Part shown: one piece after another, positions 39,304 through 48,890 of the stretch | Layout of the letters: every line of letters begins with the position of its first letter | Numbering within the stretch: position 1 is the stretch's first letter | Source of the DNA: Enterobacter asburiae | GTDB lineage: Bacteria > Pseudomonadota > Gammaproteobacteria > Enterobacterales > Enterobacteriaceae | Direction of reading: 5' to 3' | Assembly (NCBI RefSeq): GCF_008080435.1 | Contig: NZ_VRKN01000003.1 | Coordinates: 310,001-374,000 of the forward strand | Length of the DNA stretch: 64,000 bases | Notes under the pieces: model-generated | Database searches by the model: none | What the model saw: only the letters and a program-made list of their open reading frames with translations | Told to the model about the DNA's origin: nothing | Position numbers and translations under genes: made by a program

Positions 39304-41847
39304 ATGTACAGCCATAAAAAACGGTTCACCTGCCGAATTTCATCACTGCTGGTCATTCTCTGTGGCCTGGCACTGGCGATCTTTGCGCAGCAGGTTATGG
39401 CTGATGATTATTTTAACCCGGCGCTGCTGGACATTGATAATCCACAACAGGGTAAGACCGATCTGTCGGTTTACGAAAAAGGGCCAGGGCAGGCACCGGG
39501 TAAATATCAGGTCGCCATTTTTATTAATAACAATAAAATTGATACCCGCGACGTCACGTTCACATTACAAAAAGATTCGCACGGCAACAGTTCACTTCAG
39601 CCCTGCTTTAGCCTGAGCGATTTAAAAAGCCTTGGGATCAAGACCCGAAAATACCCGGGGCTGATGGCAAAAGGCCGATGCGCCGATTTAACCGCCATCC
39701 CGGCAACCTCCGCATCGTTTCACGTTCGCAATCAGCAGTTGCTGCTCAGTATTCCACAGTTGGCCCTGGGTCAGGTTCCACGCGGCTATATCGACCCGAA
39801 AGAATTCGACGAGGGGATCACCGCGGGTATTCTCAACTACAGCGCGACCGCCAGCCAGAGCCATGCGCGTCAGTCGGGCGAGCAGGATAACAGTAGCCAG
39901 TACGTTAACCTGCGTCCCGGTTTTAACGTCGGTGCCTGGCGCGTGCGCAACTACTCCACGTGGAATCGCAGCACACAGGGAAAAGAAGAGCAGCAAAAAT
40001 TCTCCTCCGTTTATACCTATGCCCAGCGCGATATCATCGCGATGAAGAGCGATCTCACCGTTGGGCAAAGCTCCTCACCTTCTGATGTTTTTGACAGCGT
40101 GCCCTACACCGGCGTGGAGATTAAATCCGACAGCGACATGCTGCCGGACAGCGAGAAAGGCTATGCGCCGATTATTCGCGGCACCGCACACAGCAATGCG
40201 CTGGTGATGGTACGCCAGAATGGCTACGTCATTTATCAGAACACGGTCGCGCCCGGCGCGTTTGAAATTAACGATCTCTACCCCACCGGCAGCAGCGGCG
40301 ATTTGCAGGTCACCGTGAAAGAGACCGACGGCAGCGAAAGCCATTTCGTGGTGCCGTATGCCTCCGTACCGGTACTGCAGCGTGAAAAAAACCTGCGCTA
40401 CAGCGTGACCGCCGGGCGGTACCGTTCTTACGACAAAGACGTCGAGAAGACCCCGTTTGCTCAGGGCAGCGCGATTTACGGCCTGCCCTATGGTTTCACC
40501 GCCTACGGCGGCGTGCAGCAGAGCAGTCATTATCAGTCCCAGGCGCTCGGCGCCGGGAAAAACATGGGCGATTTAGGGGCGTTCTCCATCGACGTCACCC
40601 GTGCGAAAGCCCTGCTGAAAAAGCAGCAGTCCAGCAAGGGCCAGTCCTGGCGCGTGCGCTACAGCAAAGATTTCGCCGGTTCAGGCACCAACTTCTCGCT
40701 CGCGGGCTATCGCTACAACAGCAAAGGGTTTTACACCCTGGAAGACACCATGGAGTCTTACACCCGCTCTGACGACTGGTCTGCCCCTCAGCAGCGCCGC
40801 GCCCGAACCGAGGCCACCGTCGACCAGACGCTGCCTGAAGGCTGGGGGTCCGTCACCCTGAGCATGGTGAAAGAGACTTACTGGAGCCAGAGCCAGGACA
40901 TGACCTCCATGAGCGTCAGCTACAACAACAGCTGGCACGGGGTGAGCTACAGCCTGAGCTACAGCATGAACAAGAACACTGACGACAGCGATGAAAACGG
41001 CGACGAAGTGACGAACGACAACCAGTTCTCGCTGAGCGTCTCCGTTCCGCTGGACCACTGGATGCATAACACCTGGGCCACCTACAACCTGAATAACACC
41101 AAAGACGGCACCACGCAGAACATCGGTCTTAACGGCACGGCGCTGAAGGAAGACAACCTGAACTGGAATATTCAGCAGGGGCTGAGCAGTACCGGCAGCG
41201 GTAACTCGACCAGTCTGAATGCCGATTACAAAGCGACCTATGGCGAAGTGAGTGGCGGCGTCAGTCAGGATAAGTATCAGCAGACCGTTAACGTTGGTTT
41301 GCAGGGTGGCGTGGTTGCTCATGCTAACGGGATCACCCTGAGCCAACCGCTCGGTGAGACCATCGCGCTGGTGAAAGCACCCGGCACCCACGGAACGCAT
41401 ATTGCTAACCAGACGGGCGTTGAGACCGATTTCCGCGGCTATACCGTCGTGCCGTTCGTCACCGCATATCGCCATAACACCATCGCGCTGGATACCGAAA
41501 CGCTGCCGGACAACGCCGACGTGACGCACGCGGCGCAGGTGGTGACCCCAACACGCGGCGCCGTGGTGCGTGCGAGCTTTAATACCCGCGTGGGCAGTCG
41601 CGTTCTGATGACGCTCACCCACAACGGCAAACCGCTGCCCTTCGGTGCAACGGTGACCACGGAGGATAAGGACAGCGAATTTATTGTCGGTAACGACGGA
41701 CAGACCTACCTCTCAGGTCTGCCACCGCAAGGGCACCTCGCCGTCTCCTGGGGAGAGGATGTGAGCGAGCACTGCGTCGCTGACTACGCGCTAACGGATG
41801 AGAACGAGAAAACCAGCATTATCAACGCTGCGGCGCAGTGTCATTGA
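39304..41847 (+). CDS. Outer-membrane fimbrial usher
   Basis: An 847-residue usher of the FimD/PapC family. After the signal peptide (to about residue 33) come the N-terminal chaperone-binding domain (DDYFNPALLDIDNPQQGKTD, disulphide C98/C122 region), the 24-strand barrel with plug (about residues 240-330, YTGVEIKSDSDMLPDSEKGY and ENDLYPTGSSGDL-type stretches), and two C-terminal domains ending with the cysteine pair HCVADY...AAQCH. It translocates and assembles subunits. No strong ribosome site is visible before ATG 39304. The clade cannot be fixed by eye. Confidence 0.93.
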   Translation: MYSHKKRFTCRISSLLVILCGLALAIFAQQVMADDYFNPALLDIDNPQQGKTDLSVYEKGPGQAPGKYQVAIFINNNKIDTRDVTFTLQKDSHGNSSLQPCFSLSDLKSLGIKTRKYPGLMAKGRCADLTAIPATSASFHVRNQQLLLSIPQLALGQVPRGYIDPKEFDEGITAGILNYSATASQSHARQSGEQDNSSQYVNLRPGFNVGAWRVRNYSTWNRSTQGKEEQQKFSSVYTYAQRDIIAMKSDLTVGQSSSPSDVFDSVPYTGVEIKSDSDMLPDSEKGYAPIIRGTAHSNALVMVRQNGYVIYQNTVAPGAFEINDLYPTGSSGDLQVTVKETDGSESHFVVPYASVPVLQREKNLRYSVTAGRYRSYDKDVEKTPFAQGSAIYGLPYGFTAYGGVQQSSHYQSQALGAGKNMGDLGAFSIDVTRAKALLKKQQSSKGQSWRVRYSKDFAGSGTNFSLAGYRYNSKGFYTLEDTMESYTRSDDWSAPQQRRARTEATVDQTLPEGWGSVTLSMVKETYWSQSQDMTSMSVSYNNSWHGVSYSLSYSMNKNTDDSDENGDEVTNDNQFSLSVSVPLDHWMHNTWATYNLNNTKDGTTQNIGLNGTALKEDNLNWNIQQGLSSTGSGNSTSLNADYKATYGEVSGGVSQDKYQQTVNVGLQGGVVAHANGITLSQPLGETIALVKAPGTHGTHIANQTGVETDFRGYTVVPFVTAYRHNTIALDTETLPDNADVTHAAQVVTPTRGAVVRASFNTRVGSRVLMTLTHNGKPLPFGATVTTEDKDSEFIVGNDGQTYLSGLPPQGHLAVSWGEDVSEHCVADYALTDENEKTSIINAAAQCH

Positions 41848-41868
41848 TGCATCCATCAGGCAAATATT

Positions 41869-42855
41869 ATGCAAATGATTAAACAGTGCTTCTTCTTACT
41901 GGTTCTGGGAACCGCCGCGTTATTTATGCCGCATGCGAAAGCGACATGCACCACGCCGGATCTGCCCAAAATGATCAATGTGGCATCCATCGCCGTCCCG
42001 ACGACGCTGGCGGTTGGCGAGACCATTCCCGGCACCGAACAGATCACCCATGTCGCCGGTCATTGCGATCAGGCGGTAGAAAGCGGGCTGGAAATTGTCT
42101 CTTGCTATTACGGCACTGGCGCGGAAATCCCGGGCCTGAAAGGCGTCTACGATTCTGGCGTACCTGGTGTCGGTGTTGCATTGATGAACGATCAGGGTCA
42201 ACGCATCAGCGGAGCCGGAGGCGTAAACTGCATCTCTACGGGAACGCCTGTCGGTTATGTCTCCAGTGACGGCAATCTCTCTTTTAACTTTGAGGTTACG
42301 CTTGAGCTGGTCAAAACCAGCGATACGGTGACATCAGGCACACTGAATCAAAGTCAGACCCGTTTTGGGATTGGTGTTTATCACCACGACGGCATCGGTG
42401 ATCCGAACTCTATCGCCTACGCAGGGAATATCAATGTCCAGCAGGTGACCTGCTCCGTCTCGCCAAAAAGCCTGACCGTGGTACTGGGTGATTTCCCGGT
42501 TAGCCAGTTCTTCTCAACCGGCATGCTCACCGACGAAAAGGACTTTAACGTTAGCCTGAACTGTAATACGACGGTTCAGCCGGAGCTGAAGATCAGCAGC
42601 GCGAACGGCTATGTCCCCGGCTACGAAGGGGTAATTAAGCTAACCCCGGAAAGCGGCGTAGCAACAGGAGTGGGGGTATTTATCGTCGCCGATAACAAGG
42701 TTCCCGCTTTTGATGAGTACTTCACCACCTCAAGCCCCGCGAACGCCAACGAAACGCTAAACATTCCCTTTAAGGTTCGTTACGAGCAAATCAGCAATAC
42801 CGTCACCCCCGGACCGGCCAATACCGTGGCGACCATTACCGTTGCATATAAGTAG
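41869..42855 (+). CDS. Two-domain fimbrial tip adhesin
   Basis: A 328-residue secreted protein. The signal peptide ends near KA (residue 25). The N-terminal half (to about residue 175) is a FimH-like lectin-type domain with its own cysteines (CTTPDLP, GHCDQAV, VSCYYG, VNCISTG), and the C-terminal half (from VQQVTCSVSPKSLTVVLGDF) is a pilin domain with the closing motif PGPANTVATITVAYK. The length and two-domain layout fit a tip adhesin; the ligand is unknown. It follows the usher by 21 bases. Confidence 0.85.
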   Translation: MQMIKQCFFLLVLGTAALFMPHAKATCTTPDLPKMINVASIAVPTTLAVGETIPGTEQITHVAGHCDQAVESGLEIVSCYYGTGAEIPGLKGVYDSGVPGVGVALMNDQGQRISGAGGVNCISTGTPVGYVSSDGNLSFNFEVTLELVKTSDTVTSGTLNQSQTRFGIGVYHHDGIGDPNSIAYAGNINVQQVTCSVSPKSLTVVLGDFPVSQFFSTGMLTDEKDFNVSLNCNTTVQPELKISSANGYVPGYEGVIKLTPESGVATGVGVFIVADNKVPAFDEYFTTSSPANANETLNIPFKVRYEQISNTVTPGPANTVATITVAYK

Positions 42856-42862
42856 GTTAATA

Positions 42863-43366
42863 ATGAAAAAAACGCTGATTTTGCTGGCTCTCGGTCTGTT
42901 GTCCACCGCTTACGCTGAAGACATTCAGATAGCGATGACGGGAAATATTTATGCCAATACCTGCTCAGTCGATACGGCAAGCCAGAACCTGACCGTCGAT
43001 TTAGGGCAGGCAGTTGCGGGCAATTTTAAAGATGTGGGGGATACCGGTGAGTGGAAAGCGTTTGATTTGACGCTCTCAAAATGCCCGTCGACCACCACGC
43101 TTGCGACGGCGACATTTATGGGCCAGGCGGACGCCGCCCATCCGAACAAATTTGCCAACACGGGCAGCGCGGGTGGACTGGCGCTGGAGCTGGCAGACCG
43201 TCCGGACAATATGTTGATCGCCCCGCAGGCCAGTTTCAGCGCGCTCGTCAACCAGAGTGACCACACCGTCGATTTCCCGCTGGCCGCGCGCTATTACACC
43301 ACCTCAATGCCGGTCAGCGCAGGCACCTTCAACAGCGTTATTCAGGTCACCTTCACTTACCAGTAG
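42863..43366 (+). CDS. Fimbrial minor subunit
   Basis: A 167-residue pilin. The short signal peptide MKKTLILLALGLLSTAYA is followed by EDIQIAMTGNIYANTCSVDT, with cysteines at NTCSV and LSKCPST as in FimA/FimF-type subunits and a C-terminal VTFTYQ. It is the last gene of the operon and follows the adhesin stop by seven bases; ATG 42863 is preferred over an upstream ATG within the adhesin. Its 3' end overlaps the convergent dinG by 14 bases, with no terminator between them. Confidence 0.88.
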   Translation: MKKTLILLALGLLSTAYAEDIQIAMTGNIYANTCSVDTASQNLTVDLGQAVAGNFKDVGDTGEWKAFDLTLSKCPSTTTLATATFMGQADAAHPNKFANTGSAGGLALELADRPDNMLIAPQASFSALVNQSDHTVDFPLAARYYTTSMPVSAGTFNSVIQVTFTYQ

Positions 43367-45530
43367 GACCGCGCCCCTTAGCACGGATGCTTTTCTTACG
43401 CCCGGCGGTCAGTTTTGCCGGGCGTTTTTTTACCTCCGGCACTTCCGGTTGCTCAATCGGGAAGATCGGCAGCGCGTTCAGGAGCCGTTGGCCGTAATTT
43501 TTGGTGAGCAGACGTTTGTCATAAATCACCACTTCCCCCCAGCAGCCGTGGCTACGGATCAGACGCCCGACCTGCTGAATCAGGTTAAACGACGCCGCAG
43601 GTAAACTTTGCACTTCAAACGGATAGCGGTTAAGGCTTTTCAGCCATTCTCCCTCGGTGATCACCACCGGGCTGTCGATGGGCGGAAAGGCGATTTTATG
43701 GATATGCACCTGCGTCAGGTAATCCCCTTTCAGATCCAGACCTTCGGCAAAGGACTGTAGCCCCACCAGCACGCTGCGCTCGCCGTTATCGATGCGCTTG
43801 CGGTGGGTTTCCACCAGCCGGTAGCGCGGCTGATCGCCCTGCACCAGCAGGAGTAAACGCAAATCGGTGACGTGCTCCAGGAAACGCTGCATCGCACGCC
43901 CGCTGGCAAACAGCACCAGCATGCCGGGATATTTTTTGCTCTCGACCTGTTCGCGGAAGTAAGCCGCCATCTCCGCAATATGCTGCTCTTCGTTGTCGAT
44001 GAGCGGCTCAAACGTCATGCGCGGAATGACCAGCTTGCCCTGCTCACAGTGGTTAAACGGCGAGTCCAGCGCCACAAAGCGGTCGCCCGCTTTTTCCCGC
44101 AGGCCGCTCATCTCCTGCAAACGCGAGAAACTGTTCAGGGAACGCAGCGTCGCAGAGGTGACGACCACGTGCGGCACGCTGCGCCAGATCAGCTTTTCCA
44201 GCTGATCGGCCACGCGAATGCCCACGCAGTGGAAAAAGAGGTGCACCTGCCCGTCCCGCACTTCGCGGGTGGCCCATTTGGTGACCGGCGCGCCGGACGC
44301 CTGTGCCATTGAGGCCAGTCTCCAGAGCTTGCTCTGCGCTTCAAACATCCCCAGCGCGCGGTTCATCTGCAGCAGAATGCGGTGCAGACGCACCACGTCA
44401 TGCGAGCCGGTTTTTTCGCTCAGATCGTTTAAGAACATCTCCGCCAGCCCGCGCAACTTTTCCAGATGCTTCGCCAGCTGCTGGCAGATCTCCATCACCT
44501 CTTCCGGTAGCTCGCCCATCGCAAAGCGATGTTCAGCCTCCAGGGACGCAGGAAGGTAGAGGTTCAGGATGGTGTTCAGGGACGAAATAAGGCTATAGAC
44601 CTCTTCACAGTGGTCGCTCAGCCGTTCGGGCACCGCCAGCGGCGGCGTGGTTTTCGGGCGGAACTGCTCCATGCAGGTCGCCACCAGTTTGCAGAAGAGA
44701 TCGAGCTGCAGACGGAACCAGGGGGCGGTAATTTCGGCGCTCATCTCCAGCGCGTCCCGCGCTACGTCGGGCAGGTGGTGTCCTTCGTCAAGCACCAATA
44801 GCAGGTTTTTCGGCTCGGGAAGCACCGCTTCGCTCTCCAGCGCGGCCATCACCAGCGCGTGGTTGGCGACCACCACTTCCGCCTCCTGAATCTCACGCCG
44901 GGCGACAAAGAACGGGCACTCGCGGTAGTAGTGACAGTTGCGGTTCAGACAGCTGGCTTTGTCGGTGCTGAGCCTGCGCCACAGGTCGTCGCTTATGGCC
45001 TGGCTGGTGTGATCCCGCAGGCCGTCCCACTTATAGCCGTCGAGCTCGGTTTTGAGTTTTGCACACTGCTCCTGCTCGGCCTTATTGTTTGGCGTCAGCT
45101 CGTCATCCAGAAACGCGAGCAGATCCTGTTGATTCGGCTCGCTGCTGGCAAGCGCCGCCAGGTTACGCGGGCACACGTAACGCCCGCGCCCAAAGGCTGC
45201 CGTAAACCGCAGGTCGGGGATGATTTTTCGCAGCAGCGGTAAATCTTTGCTGAAGATCTGATCCTGCAGCGCCACGTTGGCGGTGCTGACCACCAGCGTT
45301 TTGTCCTCTTCCCGCGCAATCGCGATGCCGGGAATGAGATACGACAAGGTTTTCCCGACACCGGTCGGGGCTTCAATCGCCAGATGTCGCCCGTCGTCCC
45401 CGGCGAGCGTTTTTGCCACGTCAGCAATCATCTGCCGCTGCGGCGCTCGGGGGATAAAATCGGGGATCTGCTGTTGTAGCGCCTTATACCATGCGCCAAT
45501 TTGCGCCTTCAGCGCAGCGGTTAAAGCCAT
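43353..45530 (-). CDS. dinG: ATP-dependent DNA helicase, iron-sulfur, SOS-induced
   Basis: A 725-residue XPD-like superfamily 2 helicase (E. coli DinG is 716). Walker A is EAPTGVGKT (residues 53-61), and the 4Fe-4S cysteines are Cys120, Cys194, Cys199 and Cys205. The DEAH-box equivalent DEGH is present, and helicase motifs V/VI appear late (SLPAASFNLIQQVGRLIRS). It unwinds D-loops, R-loops and DNA-RNA hybrids. The C-terminal extension is longer and basic (KKRPAKLTAGRKKSIRAKGR). A LexA box lies just upstream of the start. ybiA, which lies between rhlE and dinG in E. coli, is absent. Confidence 0.95.
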   Translation of the reverse strand: MALTAALKAQIGAWYKALQQQIPDFIPRAPQRQMIADVAKTLAGDDGRHLAIEAPTGVGKTLSYLIPGIAIAREEDKTLVVSTANVALQDQIFSKDLPLLRKIIPDLRFTAAFGRGRYVCPRNLAALASSEPNQQDLLAFLDDELTPNNKAEQEQCAKLKTELDGYKWDGLRDHTSQAISDDLWRRLSTDKASCLNRNCHYYRECPFFVARREIQEAEVVVANHALVMAALESEAVLPEPKNLLLVLDEGHHLPDVARDALEMSAEITAPWFRLQLDLFCKLVATCMEQFRPKTTPPLAVPERLSDHCEEVYSLISSLNTILNLYLPASLEAEHRFAMGELPEEVMEICQQLAKHLEKLRGLAEMFLNDLSEKTGSHDVVRLHRILLQMNRALGMFEAQSKLWRLASMAQASGAPVTKWATREVRDGQVHLFFHCVGIRVADQLEKLIWRSVPHVVVTSATLRSLNSFSRLQEMSGLREKAGDRFVALDSPFNHCEQGKLVIPRMTFEPLIDNEEQHIAEMAAYFREQVESKKYPGMLVLFASGRAMQRFLEHVTDLRLLLLVQGDQPRYRLVETHRKRIDNGERSVLVGLQSFAEGLDLKGDYLTQVHIHKIAFPPIDSPVVITEGEWLKSLNRYPFEVQSLPAASFNLIQQVGRLIRSHGCWGEVVIYDKRLLTKNYGQRLLNALPIFPIEQPEVPEVKKRPAKLTAGRKKSIRAKGRGPTGK

Positions 45531-45544
45531 TGGAAAACCTGAAA

Positions 45545-45564
45545 TACTGTATAAACAGCCACTA
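45545..45564. promoter_or_regulatory. LexA (SOS) box of dinG
   Basis: TACTGTATAAACAGCCACTA is close to the E. coli dinG box; it has CTG-N10-CAC where the consensus is CTG-N10-CAG, so the right half-site is degenerate. It lies 14 bases upstream of the dinG start codon (minus strand). Confidence 0.7.
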
Positions 45565-45590
45565 TTGTGGCACTTTCTCTTCGCTGCCGC

Positions 45591-45622
45591 AAAAAGAAAA
45601 GCCCGGCTTTACGACCGGGCTT
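45591..45622 (-). terminator. Terminator of rhlE
   Basis: On the minus strand AAGCCCGG (45615-45622) pairs with CCGGGCTT (45599-45606) around TCGTAAAG, followed by TTTTCTTTTT. Confidence 0.85.
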
Positions 45623-45627
45623 CCAGA

Positions 45628-47013
45628 TTACTGCGGGTTAGCAGGCTTGCGTGGGCGGCGTCGGCGCTGCCCTTCTCCTGCCGGTTTCCCTTCGCCACTG
45701 CGCCACGGGTTTTCACCGGCCGGTTTGCTGTCGTTGTTACGACGCGGCGGTTTGCCGGATGACTTCGGTGCGCCACCTTCGGCACGACGCGGCTGCTGAC
45801 CGCGACCGCCGCCGCCCTGACCACGTCCACCGCCGCCCTGACGGCCGTTCTGAATCGGCTCGGCTTTGATCGACGGATCCACTTCGTAACCTGGGGTTTC
45901 GATGCGCGGGATCTCTTTCTTCAGCAGGCGTTCGATATCGCGCAGCAGCTTGTGTTCATCCACACAGACCAGCGAGAGTGCTTCACCTGTTGCCGCCGCG
46001 CGGCCGGTACGGCCGATACGGTGAACGTAATCTTCCGGGACGTTTGGCAGCTCGTAGTTCACCACGTGCGGCAGCTCTTCGATATCAAGGCCACGGGCAG
46101 CGATGTCGGTCGCCACCAGCACGCGGATATCGCCAGATTTGAATTCCGCCAGCGCACGGGTACGCGCGCCCTGGCTCTTGTTACCGTGAATGGCGGCGCT
46201 GCGGATGCCGTCTTTATTCAGCTGTTCCGCCAGGTGGTTCGCACCGTGCTTGGTGCGGGTAAAGACCAGCACCTGCTGCCAGTTACCCTGACCGATCATC
46301 TGGGAGAGCAGTTCCCGCTTACGCTTTTTATCAACAAAGTGTACGTGCTGCGTTACCTGCTCAGAGGCCGTGTTGCGACGCGCCACTTCCACTTCCAGCG
46401 GGTTATGCAGCAGCTTTTCCGCCAGCGCCTTGATCTCGTCGGAGAAAGTCGCGGAGAAAAGCAGATTCTGACGACGCGCAGGCAGCTTAGCCAGCACGCG
46501 ACGGATATCGTGAATAAAGCCCATGTCGAGCATGCGGTCGGCTTCGTCCAGCACCAGAATTTCAACCTGATCCAGCTTCACCGCATTCTGATGTTCGAGA
46601 TCCAGCAAACGACCCGGCGTGGCGACTAGCACGTCAACGCCACTACGCAGCTTCATCATCTGCGGGTTGATACTGACACCGCCGAACACCACCAGCGAGC
46701 GAATGTTGAGATAGCGGCTATAGTCACGCACGTTCTCACCAATCTGCGCCGCCAGCTCACGGGTTGGGGTAAGGATCAGGGCACGAACCGGACGACGGCC
46801 TTTGGCGTGCGGCTGGTTTTTTACCAGCAGCTCTAACAGCGGCAGCGTAAAGCCCGCGGTTTTACCGGTGCCGGTCTGGGCGCTGGCCATCAGGTCACGA
46901 CCCTGCAGGACGGCGGGGATCGCCTGCTGCTGGATTGGGGTTGGCTCAACGTAGCCCTGCTCTGCGATCGCGCGCAGAATTTCCGGGTTCAGGCCAAGGG
47001 AATCAAAAGACAT
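45628..47013 (-). CDS. rhlE: DEAD-box ATP-dependent RNA helicase
   Basis: A 461-residue protein matching RhlE, which acts in ribosome maturation. All main motifs are present: Q motif [14 protein letters not shown]...[10 protein letters not shown], Walker A AQTGTGKT (about residue 45), [13 protein letters not shown] in [15 protein letters not shown] in FSATFS, and the helicase domain 2 motif HRIGRTGR. The C-terminal tail is low complexity, Gly-Arg-rich ([13 protein letters not shown]) and basic, typical for RNA binding. It is divergent from cecR and shares the operator region with it. In E. coli CecR represses both. Confidence 0.96.
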   Translation of the reverse strand: MSFDSLGLNPEILRAIAEQGYVEPTPIQQQAIPAVLQGRDLMASAQTGTGKTAGFTLPLLELLVKNQPHAKGRRPVRALILTPTRELAAQIGENVRDYSRYLNIRSLVVFGGVSINPQMMKLRSGVDVLVATPGRLLDLEHQNAVKLDQVEILVLDEADRMLDMGFIHDIRRVLAKLPARRQNLLFSATFSDEIKALAEKLLHNPLEVEVARRNTASEQVTQHVHFVDKKRKRELLSQMIGQGNWQQVLVFTRTKHGANHLAEQLNKDGIRSAAIHGNKSQGARTRALAEFKSGDIRVLVATDIAARGLDIEELPHVVNYELPNVPEDYVHRIGRTGRAAATGEALSLVCVDEHKLLRDIERLLKKEIPRIETPGYEVDPSIKAEPIQNGRQGGGGRGQGGGGRGQQPRRAEGGAPKSSGKPPRRNNDSKPAGENPWRSGEGKPAGEGQRRRRPRKPANPQ

Positions 47014-47186
47014 AAAAACTCCGAACCGCCCCGACCATCACAGGTGTAGTTTTCAGGGAGATATAACGAATAGGGGAGGACAAAAACCACAATGTCGCGA
47101 AGGGGCGGAGTGTAGCAGCTTTTGTGACGTGGCGCATAAAATATCCCTCAGCATTCCCTCGACGTTAGCGTGAATCAGGCATAATC

Positions 47187-47206
47187 TTAATCAATCGATT
47201 GATTAA
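47187..47206. promoter_or_regulatory. CecR operator between rhlE and cecR
   Basis: TTAATCAATCGATTGATTAA is a perfect 20-bp palindrome 14 bases before the cecR start codon. It is the TetR-type operator expected for CecR autoregulation and control of rhlE. Confidence 0.85.
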
Positions 47207-47220
47207 TTTTTATTGCCGCT

Positions 47221-47898
47221 ATGAATACGACACCCACAACAACCAAAGGTGAACAGGCCAAAAATCAGCTTATCGCCGCCGCGCTGGCGCAGTTTGGTGA
47301 GTACGGGCTGCATGCGACCACGCGCGATATTGCCGCGCTGGCCGGGCAGAACATTGCGGCGATTACCTACTATTTTGGCTCAAAAGAGGATTTATATCTT
47401 GCCTGCGCCGAGTGGATCGCCGATTTTATCGGCACGCAGTTTCACCCGCACGTTGAGGAAGCCACCGCGCTGCTTAGCCAGCCGTCGCCCGATCGCGCCG
47501 CCGTTCGCCAGCTTATTCTCAACGCCTGCCACAATATGATCCGCCTGCTGACGCACGACGATACGCTCAACCTGAGCAAGTTTATCTCCCGGGAGCAGCT
47601 CTCCCCGACAGTCGCTTACCAGCGGGTGCACGATCGGGTGATTGAGCCAATGCACTCACACCTGACCCGGCTGATCGCCGCCTATACCGGGCGGGATGCC
47701 AGTGATACTGAGACAATTTTGCATACCCACGCCCTGCTGGGTGAAATTCTTGCCTTCCGTCTGGGCAGGGAAACCATCCTGTTACGCACCGGCTGGACAC
47801 AATTTGATGAGGATAAAGCCGCGCAGATTAGCCAGGTCATCGCCTGTCATCTCGATCTGATCCTGCAAGGCTTAACGCAAAGGAGCCTGAAGTCATGA
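47221..47898 (+). CDS. cecR: TetR-family repressor of the ybhGFSR exporter and rhlE
   Basis: A 225-residue TetR-family regulator (E. coli CecR/YbiH). The helix-turn-helix spans about residues 15-58 ([20 protein letters not shown], then [20 protein letters not shown]), and the C-terminal part is the ligand and dimer domain. CecR responds to cefoperazone and chloramphenicol sensitivity in E. coli. It begins an operon; ybhG starts within its last codons (ATGA overlap). The 20-bp palindrome upstream is its likely operator. No ribosome site is obvious before ATG 47221 (leader ATTTTTATTGCCGCT). Confidence 0.95.
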   Translation: MNTTPTTTKGEQAKNQLIAAALAQFGEYGLHATTRDIAALAGQNIAAITYYFGSKEDLYLACAEWIADFIGTQFHPHVEEATALLSQPSPDRAAVRQLILNACHNMIRLLTHDDTLNLSKFISREQLSPTVAYQRVHDRVIEPMHSHLTRLIAAYTGRDASDTETILHTHALLGEILAFRLGRETILLRTGWTQFDEDKAAQISQVIACHLDLILQGLTQRSLKS

Positions 47899-48890
47899 AA
47901 AAACCTGTCGCCATCATTCTGGTGGTTGTTGTTTTGCTTGCCGCGGGAGTCGGTGGATGGCTGTGGTATCAGAGTCATCAGGATAAAGGCCTGACGCTGT
48001 ACGGTAACGTGGATATTCGCACGGTGAATATGAGCTTCCGCGTGGGCGGACGTCTCGCCTCGCTGAGCGTTGACGAAGGCGATGCCATTAAAACCGGACA
48101 GACGCTGGGCATGCTCGATAAAGCGCCCTATGAGAATGCACTGCTGCAGGCCAAAGCAGGCGTGTCCGTCGCTCAGGCGCAGTATGACCTGATGCTGGCA
48201 GGCTATCGCGACGAAGAGATCGCCCAGGCAGCCGCCGCCGTTAAGCAGGCGCAAGCCGCCTATGACTACGCGCAGAACTTCTACGCGCGCCAGCAGGGGC
48301 TGTGGAAAAGCCGCACCATTTCAGCTAACGATCTGGAAAATGCGCGCTCGTCCCGCGACCAGGCGCAGGCCACGCTGAAGTCCGCGCAGGATAAATTAAG
48401 CCAGTACCACACGGGTAACCGCCCGCAGGATATCGCCCAGGCGAAAGCCAGCCTTGAACAGGCGCAGGCGCAACTGGCTCAGGCAGAGCTGGATCTGCAC
48501 GACACCACCTTAATCGCGCCGTCTGACGGCACGCTGATGACCCGCGCCGTGGAGCCGGGCAGCATGCTCAGCGCCGGCAGCACCGTCTTAACGCTCTCCC
48601 TGACCCGCCCGGTCTGGGTACGCGCCTACGTTGATGAGCCGAATCTCGGCCAGATGCAGCCGGGCCGCGAACTGCTGCTCTATACCGACGGTCGCCCGGA
48701 CAAGCCGTATCACGGCAAAGTGGGCTTTGTCTCCCCTACCGCCGAATTTACGCCGAAAACCGTTGAAACACCGGACCTGCGTACCGACCTGGTGTATCGC
48801 CTGCGCATCATCGTGACCGATGCGGACGACGCGCTGCGTCAGGGCATGCCCGTCACCGTAAAAGTGAACAACGGGGAACGACATGAATGA
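47895..48890 (+). CDS. ybhG: HlyD-family adaptor of the YbhFSR exporter
   Basis: A 331-residue periplasmic membrane fusion protein with an N-terminal anchor ([20 protein letters not shown]). The biotinyl-lipoyl-like halves appear at residues 38-75 ([35 protein letters not shown]) and 200-235 ([19 protein letters not shown]), with a coiled-coil hairpin between them (about residues 85-190). It links the ABC exporter to an outer membrane channel, likely TolC. It overlaps cecR by four bases and ybhF by eight. Confidence 0.95.
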   Translation: MKKPVAIILVVVVLLAAGVGGWLWYQSHQDKGLTLYGNVDIRTVNMSFRVGGRLASLSVDEGDAIKTGQTLGMLDKAPYENALLQAKAGVSVAQAQYDLMLAGYRDEEIAQAAAAVKQAQAAYDYAQNFYARQQGLWKSRTISANDLENARSSRDQAQATLKSAQDKLSQYHTGNRPQDIAQAKASLEQAQAQLAQAELDLHDTTLIAPSDGTLMTRAVEPGSMLSAGSTVLTLSLTRPVWVRAYVDEPNLGQMQPGRELLLYTDGRPDKPYHGKVGFVSPTAEFTPKTVETPDLRTDLVYRLRIIVTDADDALRQGMPVTVKVNNGERHE

